Of a stretch of 18,485 nt of DNA, positions 7,837-15,097 are shown in pieces. The DNA lies in assembly GCA_038247995.1 (NCBI GenBank), contig JBBRUG010000088.1, positions 1-18,485 on the forward strand, read 5' to 3'. The stretch's first letter is position 1; each line of letters starts with the position of its first letter. Under the pieces are notes generated by a model. It searched no databases. It saw only the letters and a list, made by a program, of their open reading frames with translations, and was not told the DNA's origin. The DNA is from JBBRUG01 sp038247995. Its GTDB lineage: Bacteria; Chloroflexota; Chloroflexia; Chloroflexales; Chloroflexaceae. Made by a program: the position numbers and the translations under genes.

Positions 7837-7860
7837 CGGGCTCCTCGTAAGCTACAATAC

Positions 7861-9849
7861 CTAGTGAATATCGTGGGCTAAGGCGAGCAGTTCGCGGTCT
7901 GCATCGCGGAACTGCATCGAATAGAGTCGGGCGTACCGGCCGCGAGCGGCCAACAATTCGGCGTGATTGCCGAGTTCAACAATTGCGCCGTCAACAATCA
8001 CGGCGATCCGGTCGGCACGGCGGATCGTGCTGAGCCGGTGCGCAATAATGATGCTGGTGCGATCGCGCATTAAGCGTTCCAGCGCTTCTTGCACCAACCC
8101 TTCACTCTCGGTATCGAGCGCACTCGTAGCCTCATCGAGAATGAGGATGCGCGGATCTTTCAGGATGGCCCGTGCAATCGCCACACGCTGACGCTGGCCG
8201 CCGGATAATTTAACGCCGCGCTCGCCGACGTTCGTGGCATAACCATCGGGCAAGGCCAGGATGAAATCGTGTGCATTAGCTGCCTGCGCCGCCGCCTCAA
8301 CTTCGGTATCGGTGGCAGCGAGCCGGCCGTAGCGAATGTTCTCGCGAACGCTGCCGCTGAACAACTGGGTCTCCTGCGGCACGATCCCGATCTGCGCGCG
8401 CAGACTGGCCAGCGTAACATCACGCACATCGTGGCCGTCGATCAGCACCTGCCCGGCGCTCACATCGTAGAAGCGCGGGATCAGATTGGCGATGGTGCTC
8501 TTCCCGGCACCACTCGGCCCAACCAGCGCCAACACCTCGCCGGGAGCGATGTCGAGGGAGATGCCATTGATCACGGCAGCAGGCGGCAGGAGGCCGAAGG
8601 CAGGTTCCACGCCATTCTTGGGAACTGTACTTGTATCTTGGCGTCCTGCCTCGTGAACTGCTATAAGCTCCGCACCGTTTTGCATTGGCGTTCCTGAATC
8701 CTGCGCCCTGCCTCCGGCCTCCTGATCATAGGCGAACGTCACATCCTCAAGCGTCACCCGACCAGCCACCGTGTTCAGGACAAGCGCATCAGGGCGATCG
8801 ACGATCTCCGGCGGCGTGTCGAGCAGTTCGAAGACGCGAGTGATCGCGCCGAGCGCCTCCTGGATCTGGCCAAAGAGCACCGCGAAACTGCCCAGTGTGC
8901 CGCCAATACTGCCCGCGTAGAGCATAAATGCCACCAGGTCGCCGGCGCGCATTGCGCCGCTCAGCACCAGACGTGCGCCGACATAGAGCACGCCGGCCAT
9001 GGTGGCCCAGGCAGCGAGGGCAATCAGCGGCTGAAAGATCGCCCGCACCCGCGCCCGTTTCATGGCCATCTGAAAGGTGGCCTCGATCGCATTAGTAAAG
9101 CGCCCGATTTCATACGGCTCGCGGGCAAAGCTCTGCACGACGCGCACGCCGGTGGTCGTTTCCTCCAGCACGGCAGCCGATTCGGCCAGACGATCTTGCA
9201 CTTGCATTGAGAGGCCGCGCAGCCAGCGCCCGAAGAACATGCCCAGGAGCGTCACCGTCGGCACCAGAACCAACGCCAGCATGCTCAATTGCCACGAGAC
9301 GATCAGCATCAGCACAAGCGCGCCGATGAACTGCACCACCGATTGCAGCAACGTAGCGACATTCGAGGTCAGCGCCGTCTGGATCAGCGAGACATCATTC
9401 GTGATCCGGCTGGTGATCTCGCCGGTGCGGCGGTTACTGAAGAAGCCGAGTGAGAGCCGTTGCAGGTGGCTGTAGGCCTGAATCCGCAGATCGCTCACCA
9501 CTCGTTCGCCGACGAATGAAAGCGCGAAGGTTTGTACCAGACTAAAAACGGCCTGGAAGACGGCGACGACCAGCAAGCCGATCACCACCTGATTGAGCGG
9601 AAAAACCGTGTCGCCGGTGATCGCATTGACCAGTTGGCCAACGGCGAGGGGCAACACCAGGCCGACGGAAGTGGCGACGAGCATCGCCAGAATGGCGGCC
9701 GCCATCCAGCCCCGATATGGGCGAAGATACGCGAGCAACCGGCCCCAACGTACATCACGCGAGGAACGCAATACGGAAACCACGGCGAAAGACCGCGCGC
9801 CGCGTTGTTCAGGTTTATGTTGTTGTGCGCTCTGGGTTGCGCTACTCAC
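7861..9849 (-). CDS. ABC exporter (MsbA/multidrug type), membrane and ATPase domains fused
   Basis: 662-residue half-transporter working as a dimer in the inner membrane. Residues about 35-330 hold six membrane segments of the type I exporter fold. The ATPase domain has Walker A GPSGAGKST (444-452), Q-loop Gln492, signature LSGGQ (548-552), Walker B ILILDE (568-573) and H-loop His604, so it should be active. Substrate is unknown; drug or lipid export is the family norm. Translation starts at GTG 9849, preceded by AAAGGA. Residues 376-421, directly after VTFAYD and before the first core strand, are an extra 46-residue Gly/Pro/Gln-rich insert. It is encoded by a 138-bp element with terminal inverted repeats (8587-8724). 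Such an insert between the A-loop Tyr and Walker A is unusual. The marR gene upstream suggests regulation by an inducing compound. Confidence 0.93.
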   Translation of the reverse strand: MSSATQSAQQHKPEQRGARSFAVVSVLRSSRDVRWGRLLAYLRPYRGWMAAAILAMLVATSVGLVLPLAVGQLVNAITGDTVFPLNQVVIGLLVVAVFQAVFSLVQTFALSFVGERVVSDLRIQAYSHLQRLSLGFFSNRRTGEITSRITNDVSLIQTALTSNVATLLQSVVQFIGALVLMLIVSWQLSMLALVLVPTVTLLGMFFGRWLRGLSMQVQDRLAESAAVLEETTTGVRVVQSFAREPYEIGRFTNAIEATFQMAMKRARVRAIFQPLIALAAWATMAGVLYVGARLVLSGAMRAGDLVAFMLYAGSIGGTLGSFAVLFGQIQEALGAITRVFELLDTPPEIVDRPDALVLNTVAGRVTLEDVTFAYDQEAGGRAQDSGTPMQNGAELIAVHEAGRQDTSTVPKNGVEPAFGLLPPAAVINGISLDIAPGEVLALVGPSGAGKSTIANLIPRFYDVSAGQVLIDGHDVRDVTLASLRAQIGIVPQETQLFSGSVRENIRYGRLAATDTEVEAAAQAANAHDFILALPDGYATNVGERGVKLSGGQRQRVAIARAILKDPRILILDEATSALDTESEGLVQEALERLMRDRTSIIIAHRLSTIRRADRIAVIVDGAIVELGNHAELLAARGRYARLYSMQFRDADRELLALAHDIH
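8587..8724. mobile_element. MITE-like 138-bp element inserted in frame in the ABC exporter
   Basis: CAGGAGGCCGAAGGCAGG (8587-8604) and CCTGCCTCCGGCCTCCTG (8707-8724) are inverted repeats agreeing at 17 of 18 positions. They enclose about 100 bp with further weak inverted similarity (GGAACGCCAATG against GTTCCACGCCATTC). The length is exactly 46 codons and the frame has no stop, so the exporter stays open. Related sequence is at 685-708 and 15798-15814; the inner GCGTCCTGCCTC (8641-8652) also matches 688-699 inverted. A clear target-site duplication was not found. It carries no transposase. Confidence 0.65.
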
Positions 9850-9881
9850 AAAACATCCTTTGCTAGTACGCTAAAACGTAA

Positions 9882-9898
9882 GTCCGCCTACGGCGGAC
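9882..9898. repeat. Small perfect hairpin between marR and the ABC exporter gene
   Basis: GTCCGCC (9882-9888) and GGCGGAC (9892-9898) form a 7-bp stem with a 3-nt loop. It lies in the 109-bp gap of the proposed marR-ABC-lon transcript. It may be a REP-like element or an RNA processing site that sets different levels for the two genes. No T-run follows on either strand. Confidence 0.55.
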
Positions 9899-9958
9899 GC
9901 CGCACTGTGGCGGGCGCAAACCCGTGTACAACCCCTGGCGAACTTCCGCCGAGTTGGA

Positions 9959-10468
9959 CTAGGCCCAACGGCCACCTTCGCCCCGCTCCAGCACCCGGCT
10001 CATGCCAATCAGCATGCGATCAAGTAATTGCATCAGTCGATCGACTTCTTCTTCGTTGAGATGGGCCAATGCAGCCAGCATCTGCTCGTGGCGCGCGTGC
10101 TTGATCTCAACGATCAGCTCGCGACCACGCGACGTTACCTGCACGAGCACCTGCCGCCGATCGCCCTCACTATTACGGGTGCGCTCGGCCAATTGTTGCT
10201 TCTCCAGCCGATCCACAACGCCGGTAAGCGAGGCCGCCGACTGCTGAGTCTGGTCGGCGAGATCCGACATTTTGCATGCCTCGCCGATCTGGTGCAGATG
10301 GAGCAGCGTATAAAATTGAGGCAGCGTCATGCGAAAGCGATCTTCATCGAGAAGTTGCATAAACTGGCGTTGGGCCAACCAGCTAATCTGCATCACAGCC
10401 CGCTCGATCTCTTCATGCGGGCTGCGCTCATCACGCTGCTGTGTCTGCTCACGATGCTCCGAGACCAT
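9959..10468 (-). CDS. MarR-family transcriptional regulator
   Basis: 169 residues with the MarR winged-helix layout: a dimerisation helix (about 18-45), helix-turn-helix around MSDLADQTQQSAASLTGVVD (67-86) and the wing with EGDRRQVLVQVTSRG (101-115). These carry the conserved DRR wing tip at 103-105, followed by a long C-terminal dimer helix. MarR proteins usually repress their own operon and a linked exporter, and release DNA on binding small aromatic ligands or on oxidation. Here the ABC exporter gene follows by 109 bp on the same strand, with lon beyond it. A consensus promoter lies at 10532-10560, and a TCAAC-GTT-GTTGA inverted repeat sits at its expected start point, a likely operator. 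ATG at 10468 is chosen for its fit to the family; its ribosome site is weak. Confidence 0.93.
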   Translation of the reverse strand: MVSEHREQTQQRDERSPHEEIERAVMQISWLAQRQFMQLLDEDRFRMTLPQFYTLLHLHQIGEACKMSDLADQTQQSAASLTGVVDRLEKQQLAERTRNSEGDRRQVLVQVTSRGRELIVEIKHARHEQMLAALAHLNEEEVDRLMQLLDRMLIGMSRVLERGEGGRWA

Positions 10469-10519
10469 ATGTTGCGCTTTCGTAGATTGCCGCCGACTAA
10501 CCCTGTCTACCCTAAATAA

Positions 10520-10532
10520 TCAACGTTGTTGA
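10520..10532. promoter_or_regulatory. Candidate MarR operator
   Basis: TCAAC (10520-10524) and GTTGA (10528-10532) are inverted about a 3-bp centre, and CAACGTTG (10521-10528) is itself a perfect palindrome. The site directly follows the -10 box at 10532-10537 and covers the predicted transcription start, where a repressor would block initiation. Binding by the adjacent MarR protein is inferred. Confidence 0.45.
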
Positions 10533-10560
10533 GTATATCACTGCTAAAGCATCGTGTAAA
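10532..10560 (-). promoter_or_regulatory. Promoter of the marR-ABC-lon unit
   Basis: On the minus strand TTTACA (10555-10560) and TATACT (10532-10537) are separated by exactly 17 bp; each box matches the sigma-70 consensus at 5 of 6 positions. The predicted start is near 10526, about 58 nt before the marR ATG at 10468. Confidence 0.75.
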
Positions 10561-10580
10561 GGGCAAGTTAAACAGGCCCA

Positions 10581-10603
10581 CTAGTAAAAAAATGGTATAC
10601 TAG
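10581..10603 (+). promoter_or_regulatory. Extended -10 promoter of the pot operon with inverted repeat
   Basis: TGG-TATACT at 10593-10601 forms an extended -10 element, which can work without a good -35 box; none is seen here. CTAGTA (10581-10586) and TACTAG (10598-10603) are inverted repeats spanning it and could be an operator. The start would be near 10608, leaving a leader of about 130 nt to the TTG of potA. That leader contains a possible TTGGGCGT...ACGCCTCCCAA hairpin (about 10617-10648). Confidence 0.45.
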
Positions 10604-10738
10604 AATATCCCCAGCGTTGGGCGTATTCGCAACATAACGCCTCCCAAAATCTGTCAGGTGCGGCACAATGGCATCTGTATACCCAAAACCGCCCTGTATC
10701 CGTACCCGACAGCCTGCATCTGAAAGGTAGCGCCCCGA

Positions 10739-11842
10739 TTGAGCGACGGCAATGCGATCGAACTGCGCGATATTGTCAAGCGCTTTGGCGACGTTACAGC
10801 GGTAGACCACGTATCGCTCCAGATCCGCGACGGCGAGTTTTTCTCGATGCTGGGGCCGAGCGGCTGTGGCAAGACGACTTGTCTGCGCATGATTGCCGGC
10901 TTTGAGTACCCGAGCAGCGGCCAGATTATGATCCACGGTCGCGAGATGGCCACAATTCCGCCGCACCAACGCCCAGTGAACACCGTATTCCAATCGTACG
11001 CGCTCTTCCCGCATATGAGTGTTGCCGAAAACGTCACTTTTGGCCTGGAAATGAAACGCCTGCCGAAGAGCGAGATCGGCACGCGCTTGCAGCAGGCGAT
11101 GGATCTGGTGCGGTTGGGTGGTTATGCCGACCGCCGCCCACGCCAGCTTTCCGGCGGGCAGCAGCAACGCGTGGCGCTGGCGCGTGCACTGATCAACCAG
11201 CCCGAGGTGTTGCTCCTCGACGAACCGCTTAGCGCGCTCGACCAGAAGCTGCGCAAAGAGATGCAGCAAGAACTCAAGAGCCTCCAAGAACGAGTGGGGA
11301 TTACCTTCATTTTTGTTACCCACGACCAGGAAGAGGCGCTGACGATGTCCGACCGAATCGCCGTGATGAGCCAGGGCAAAGTGCTCCAAATCGGCACGCC
11401 GACCGAGATCTACGAGCGCCCGAACTGCACCTTTGTGGCCGATTTTATCGGCGAGACGAATTTTGTGGAAGGCAAGGTGATCGCGAACGGCGGCGACTTC
11501 GCGACGATTGAGACGCCCAGCGGCCTGCGGTTGCGCGGTTTTACGCCGCGGCCGGTGAGCGTGGGCACAACGGCGACCCTCTCGGTGCGCCCGGAGAAGA
11601 TTCGCATCGCCGCCACCTGCGCCCCCGACGCCGACCCGACCGGCACGCTCAGCGCGCGCGTCGAGCGCGTGACCTACATCGGCAGCGATACCCGCATTAC
11701 CGTGCGGCTCAGCGACGAGCGTACGCTGGATGTTTGGGAGCAAAATACGCTCAGCACGCTCGACCGCGACGCGTACTGGCAACCGGGCGAGGCGGCATAC
11801 ATATCGGTGACGCCGAACAATGCGCTGGTGCTGACGGAATGA
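10739..11842 (+). CDS. potA: Spermidine/putrescine ABC transporter ATPase
   Basis: PotA hydrolyses ATP on the cytoplasmic face to drive polyamine uptake through PotB/PotC. 367 residues: Walker A GPSGCGKTT (39-47), Q-loop Gln85 in VFQSYALFPH, signature LSGGQQQR (137-144), Walker B VLLLDEPLSALD (157-168) and H-loop His195. From about residue 230 a C-terminal regulatory TOBE region with IGETNFVEG and SVRPEKIRI is typical of PotA and related CUT1-type ATPases. The TTG at 10739 is the only usable start: an in-frame TGA lies at 10721-10723 and no ATG or GTG follows before the conserved IELRDIVKRFGDVTAV. The nearest ribosome site, GAAAGG, is rather far (about 11 bp). The gene leads a pot cluster; its substrate type is fixed by the PotD residues downstream. 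Confidence 0.95.
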   Translation: MSDGNAIELRDIVKRFGDVTAVDHVSLQIRDGEFFSMLGPSGCGKTTCLRMIAGFEYPSSGQIMIHGREMATIPPHQRPVNTVFQSYALFPHMSVAENVTFGLEMKRLPKSEIGTRLQQAMDLVRLGGYADRRPRQLSGGQQQRVALARALINQPEVLLLDEPLSALDQKLRKEMQQELKSLQERVGITFIFVTHDQEEALTMSDRIAVMSQGKVLQIGTPTEIYERPNCTFVADFIGETNFVEGKVIANGGDFATIETPSGLRLRGFTPRPVSVGTTATLSVRPEKIRIAATCAPDADPTGTLSARVERVTYIGSDTRITVRLSDERTLDVWEQNTLSTLDRDAYWQPGEAAYISVTPNNALVLTE

Positions 11843-11849
11843 GGGGATT

Positions 11850-11885
11850 TGTATGATTGCCGGCGGCTCCGCCGGCAATCATACA
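11850..11885. repeat. 17-bp perfect hairpin between potA and potB
   Basis: TGTATGATTGCCGGCGG (11850-11866) is the exact reverse complement of CCGCCGGCAATCATACA (11869-11885), leaving only CT between the arms. It starts 7 bp after the potA stop and ends 43 bp before potB. There is no T-run. It could be a REP-like element, or could stabilise or process the mRNA so that ATPase and permease levels differ. Confidence 0.8.
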
Positions 11886-11928
11886 GCCACTTCAGAAATG
11901 ATTCGGGAGTGCTGTATGGGAACTATAC

Positions 11929-12804
11929 ATGGCACCACAACCGCTTGCTGATGAATTGAAACGGCGTGATCGGACGCGCTTGGCCGGACTGCTTTCACCG
12001 GGGCTGTTCTATTTGCTGGTGTTCTTCGCGTTGCCGCTGGTGATCATCCTGCTTTATAGCTTTCTCACCAATGGCCCGCGCGGGAATGTGGTCTGGCAGT
12101 TTACGCTGGGCAACTACATTGATCTCTTTACCCGTTCGATTTATGTAAATGCCTATGTGCGCTCAATTGTAATCAGCGTGCAGACAACGCTGATCTGCCT
12201 GTTGCTCGGTTATCCGCTGGCGCTGTTTATTGCCCGCAGCCCGCAGGCGTGGCGCGTACCGCTGCTCATTCTTATTCTCATCCCGTTCTGGACGAATTTT
12301 CTGGTGCGCATCTACGCCTGGCAGATTATTCTCGCCAACAACGGCTTGATCAACAATGCACTCAGCGCGGTTGGCATTGGGCCAATGGGCCTGCTCTATA
12401 CCGAAGGCGCGACCTTACTCGGCTTGGTGTACGGCGAACTGCCGTTTATGGTGCTGCCGCTCTACGCCGCCCTCGACCGCTTCGATTTTAACTTGATGGA
12501 AGCCGCCGCCGACCTGGGCGCTAATCGGCGGCAGGCCTTCATGCGGGTGATGCTGCCAATGACCATGCCGGGTATCGCCGCCGGATCGGTGCTGGTGTTC
12601 GTGCCGACGATTGGCCAGTTTGTGGTTTCCGAACTACTCGGCGGCGCGAAGGTAGATTACATCGGCAACCTGTTACAGCGGCTCTTCCTGCGCTCGAACC
12701 CACCGAATTGGCCGCTTGGCTCGGCGATGGCAGTGATCATGATGGCCGTCCTGTTGGGCCTGATCTTGCTTTACTTCCGGTCAACGACAGAGGAAGACCG
12801 ATGA
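11929..12804 (+). CDS. potB: Spermidine/putrescine ABC transporter permease PotB
   Basis: 291-residue inner-membrane permease with six predicted membrane segments (about 22-44, 74-101, 109-131, 160-182, 211-232, 262-285). The EAA loop that docks onto the ATPase is EAAADLGANRRQAFMRVMLP (191-210), between segments 4 and 5. The FWTNFLVRIYAW run (120-131) is typical of PotB. It pairs with PotC to form the channel for polyamines delivered by PotD. ATG at 11929 is the only in-frame start close to the first segment; GGGA lies about 9 bp upstream. The last four bases overlap the potC start (ATGA at 12801-12804). It is separated from potA by a 17-bp hairpin, the only break in an otherwise tight potABC. 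Confidence 0.95.
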   Translation: MAPQPLADELKRRDRTRLAGLLSPGLFYLLVFFALPLVIILLYSFLTNGPRGNVVWQFTLGNYIDLFTRSIYVNAYVRSIVISVQTTLICLLLGYPLALFIARSPQAWRVPLLILILIPFWTNFLVRIYAWQIILANNGLINNALSAVGIGPMGLLYTEGATLLGLVYGELPFMVLPLYAALDRFDFNLMEAAADLGANRRQAFMRVMLPMTMPGIAAGSVLVFVPTIGQFVVSELLGGAKVDYIGNLLQRLFLRSNPPNWPLGSAMAVIMMAVLLGLILLYFRSTTEEDR

Positions 12805-13667
12805 TCGAAGCGACGCCGCAAACACAGGTTCGCCCGCAAGCGCGCGCCGCAGCCGGCCGTGAACGGATCACTCTCGGCGCTTTCAGCCTCAGTGCCTATG
12901 CCGTGGCCCTGTACCTGTTCCTCTACATTCCGATTGTGATCCTGGTGATTTTTTCGTTCACCCGCGATGAGTTTGGCGTGCGCTGGACCGGCTTCACCCT
13001 CGAGTGGTATGTGCGGCTCTTCAACGATGCGCGAATGATGGGCGCGGCGCTGAACACGCTGTATGTTGCCGTGGCGTCAACCGTTGTTTCAACAATTCTA
13101 GGCACGCTCACTGCACTGGCGATGGAACGCTTCCGCTTCCGCGGGCGCGGCGCCGTCGATAGCCTGCTCTACCTGCCGATCGTGATCCCGGAGATCGTGA
13201 TGGCCGTAGCGCTATTGGCCTTCTCAGCGCTGATCTTCGAGATCATTCGCCTGGTGACCGGGATCAATATGCGGCGCAGCCTTACCACGGTGACCCTGGC
13301 GCATATCGCGTTCAGCATCTCGTTTGTGGTGATTGTGGTGCGCACCAGCCTGAAAAACTTCGACATGCGCCTGGAGGAAGCCGCCGCCGACCTAGGCGCC
13401 GACCGCTGGCGGATCTTCTGGCGGATCACTTTCCCGCTGATTTTACCGGGCATTGTCGGCGGGGCGCTGCTGGCCTTCACGCTCTCGCTCGACGATTTTA
13501 TTATCAGCCTGTTTCTCTCCGGCCCCGGCACCTCGCTTTTGCCCGTCGAGGTGTACAACAAGGTTCGACGCGCAGTTACGCCGGAGATCAATGCGATCTC
13601 GACCCTGATGCTGCTGCTCTCGATGATTCTGGTCGTGCTCTCACAGATGGTGCAGCGCCGGAAATGA
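12801..13667 (+). CDS. potC: Spermidine/putrescine ABC transporter permease PotC
   Basis: 288 residues, partner permease of PotB. Six membrane segments are seen (about 30-53, 85-107, 121-149, 165-182, 211-239, 260-283). The EAA loop is LEEAAADLGADRWRIFWRIT (191-210). SLDDFIISLFLSGPGTSLLP (229-248) is a strong PotC-type signature. The start is ATG at 12801, sharing ATGA with the potB stop and preceded by a strong AGAGGAAG. Longer in-frame extensions upstream would run through potB and are rejected. A 180-bp gap with inverted heptamers separates it from potD. Confidence 0.95.
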   Translation: MIEATPQTQVRPQARAAAGRERITLGAFSLSAYAVALYLFLYIPIVILVIFSFTRDEFGVRWTGFTLEWYVRLFNDARMMGAALNTLYVAVASTVVSTILGTLTALAMERFRFRGRGAVDSLLYLPIVIPEIVMAVALLAFSALIFEIIRLVTGINMRRSLTTVTLAHIAFSISFVVIVVRTSLKNFDMRLEEAAADLGADRWRIFWRITFPLILPGIVGGALLAFTLSLDDFIISLFLSGPGTSLLPVEVYNKVRRAVTPEINAISTLMLLLSMILVVLSQMVQRRK

Positions 13668-13672
13668 ACGCA

Positions 13673-13797
13673 GGCTCACTGAGCGCGTGAGGGCGTGAAC
13701 GCACTGAGCCAGGGTTTGTATCCATCAGGATCCTTACACAGTGAATTCACTCGTGGTCGCACTCAGTAGTCTCAGCTACTCAGTGCCTCAGTGATCC
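13673..13797. repeat. Inverted-repeat element between potC and potD
   Basis: GGCTCACTGAG (13673-13683) and CTCAGTGATCC (13787-13797) are inverted repeats matching at 10 of 11 positions. Inside are a second CACTGAG (13702-13708), a second CTCAGTG (13779-13785) and a related CTCAGTA (13763-13769). The 125-bp unit lies 5 bp after the potC stop and 50 bp before potD. It may be a small mobile element or an RNA structure within the pot transcript; no gene is visible in it. Confidence 0.5.
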
Positions 13798-13847
13798 AAA
13801 TGAACATATCCCGGCATACCCGGTTTCATTATTAGGAGGTGCTGTAC

Positions 13848-15032
13848 ATGACTATTCGCCATTGGACATTGATGCTTGTTTTGGCCCTGCTGCTGCCGGT
13901 GCTGGCCGCCTGTGGCGGTGGCGAGGTCGTCAGCCCAGGAAATGAGTACGGGACGGGGGGGAGCGACACAGATTCTTCAAGCACCGTCGGCGCCGACGGG
14001 GTTGATCGCAGCCGCCTGGCGAACGAACTCTACTTCTACAACTGGTCGGATTATATCGATCCGGAGTTGCTTGAAGATTTTGAAGCCGAGTACGGTGTGC
14101 GCGTTATTTTGGACACCTACGACAGCAATGAAGATATGATCGCCAAGGTGCGCGCCGGTAACTCGGGCTACGATATTGTCGTGCCGTCCGACTACGCAGT
14201 CCAGATTATGGGCGAAGAGAACCTGCTGCTCGAACTGGATCGCAGCCTGCTGACGAACTACGGCTCGCTCGAAACCGATCTGTTGGGCCTTTACTTCGAT
14301 CCCACAAACACCTTGTCGTTGCCCTACTTCTATGGCATTACCGGGATTGCCTACAACCGTGCAGCACTGGAAGAGCTCGGCATTGCGACGCCGGTTGATA
14401 GCTGGTCGTTGCTGTTCGACCCCGGATTGGCCGGCCAGATCAGCGGGCGCTTTAGTATGCTCGACGACGAACGCGAGGCGCCGGCAGCCGTGCTGAAGTG
14501 GCTCGGTCGTTCGGTGAACGAAACCGAACCGTCGGAACTAAGCGAAGTCGAGGCGATCTTGATCAATCAAAAGCCCTTTCTGGCTTCGTACTCCAGCTCG
14601 GATGTGAACCGACGCCTAGCGAGCGGCGAGTATATCGCGGCGCACGCCTGGAGCGGTACAGCATTGCAAGCGCGCAGTGGGCTTGAGGGCGAGTTTTCGG
14701 GCAATCCCGACATTAACTTCGTCATTCCGCAAGAGGGCGGCGTGATCTGGATGGATAATGTGGCTATTCTGGCCGACTCGCCGAACGCCTACACCGCCCA
14801 TGTGTTCATCAACTTCCTGATGCGCCCGGAGATCGCTGCGCGCAATACCGAGTGGGTCGGCTACCTGACCCCGAACGCCGAGGCAGTCGATCTGCTCTCA
14901 GAAGAACTCACAACCCTTTACGCTGAAGGTTTTGCACCCTCGGAAGAAACGCTCGAACGGCTCGAATGGATCGAGCGTAACGCAGCGACGGCAGCCTTCA
15001 CCGACCTGTGGACGGTAGTGAAGGGCGAATAG
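13848..15032 (+). CDS. potD: Polyamine-binding lipoprotein PotD
   Basis: 394-residue receptor of the polyamine importer, lipid-anchored outside the membrane. Residues 1-21 are a lipoprotein signal with lipobox LAAC; Cys22 is the lipidated residue, followed by a Gly/Ser/Thr-rich linker to about residue 55. The ligand-contacting residues known from E. coli PotD have clear counterparts in the same order and mostly the same spacing: Trp66 and Tyr69 in YNWSDYI, Ser114 and Tyr116 in PSDY, Asp207 and Glu210 in DDERE, Trp268 in AHAWSG, Trp301 and Asp303 in IWMD, Tyr339. The substrate is therefore very probably a polyamine. ATG 13848 is chosen over GTG 13839 because AGGAGG (13834-13839) is ideally placed for it. 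A 21-bp hairpin follows the stop. Confidence 0.96.
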   Translation: MTIRHWTLMLVLALLLPVLAACGGGEVVSPGNEYGTGGSDTDSSSTVGADGVDRSRLANELYFYNWSDYIDPELLEDFEAEYGVRVILDTYDSNEDMIAKVRAGNSGYDIVVPSDYAVQIMGEENLLLELDRSLLTNYGSLETDLLGLYFDPTNTLSLPYFYGITGIAYNRAALEELGIATPVDSWSLLFDPGLAGQISGRFSMLDDEREAPAAVLKWLGRSVNETEPSELSEVEAILINQKPFLASYSSSDVNRRLASGEYIAAHAWSGTALQARSGLEGEFSGNPDINFVIPQEGGVIWMDNVAILADSPNAYTAHVFINFLMRPEIAARNTEWVGYLTPNAEAVDLLSEELTTLYAEGFAPSEETLERLEWIERNAATAAFTDLWTVVKGE

Positions 15033-15053
15033 GCAGCACCGATAGATCGGGCC

Positions 15054-15097
15054 ATGAATCAGGAGCGGCGCGTCACGACGCGCCGCTCTTGATTCAT
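15054..15097. terminator. Bidirectional hairpin between potD and the hydrolase gene
   Basis: 15054-15074 and 15077-15097 pair over 21 bp with a single G-T mismatch that is a wobble in one RNA. The arm begins ATGAATC and has a GCGGCGCGTC core. It lies between convergent genes, 21 bp after potD and directly abutting the end of the minus-strand hydrolase gene. No T-run follows on the plus strand. It probably ends or protects both transcripts. Confidence 0.65.
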
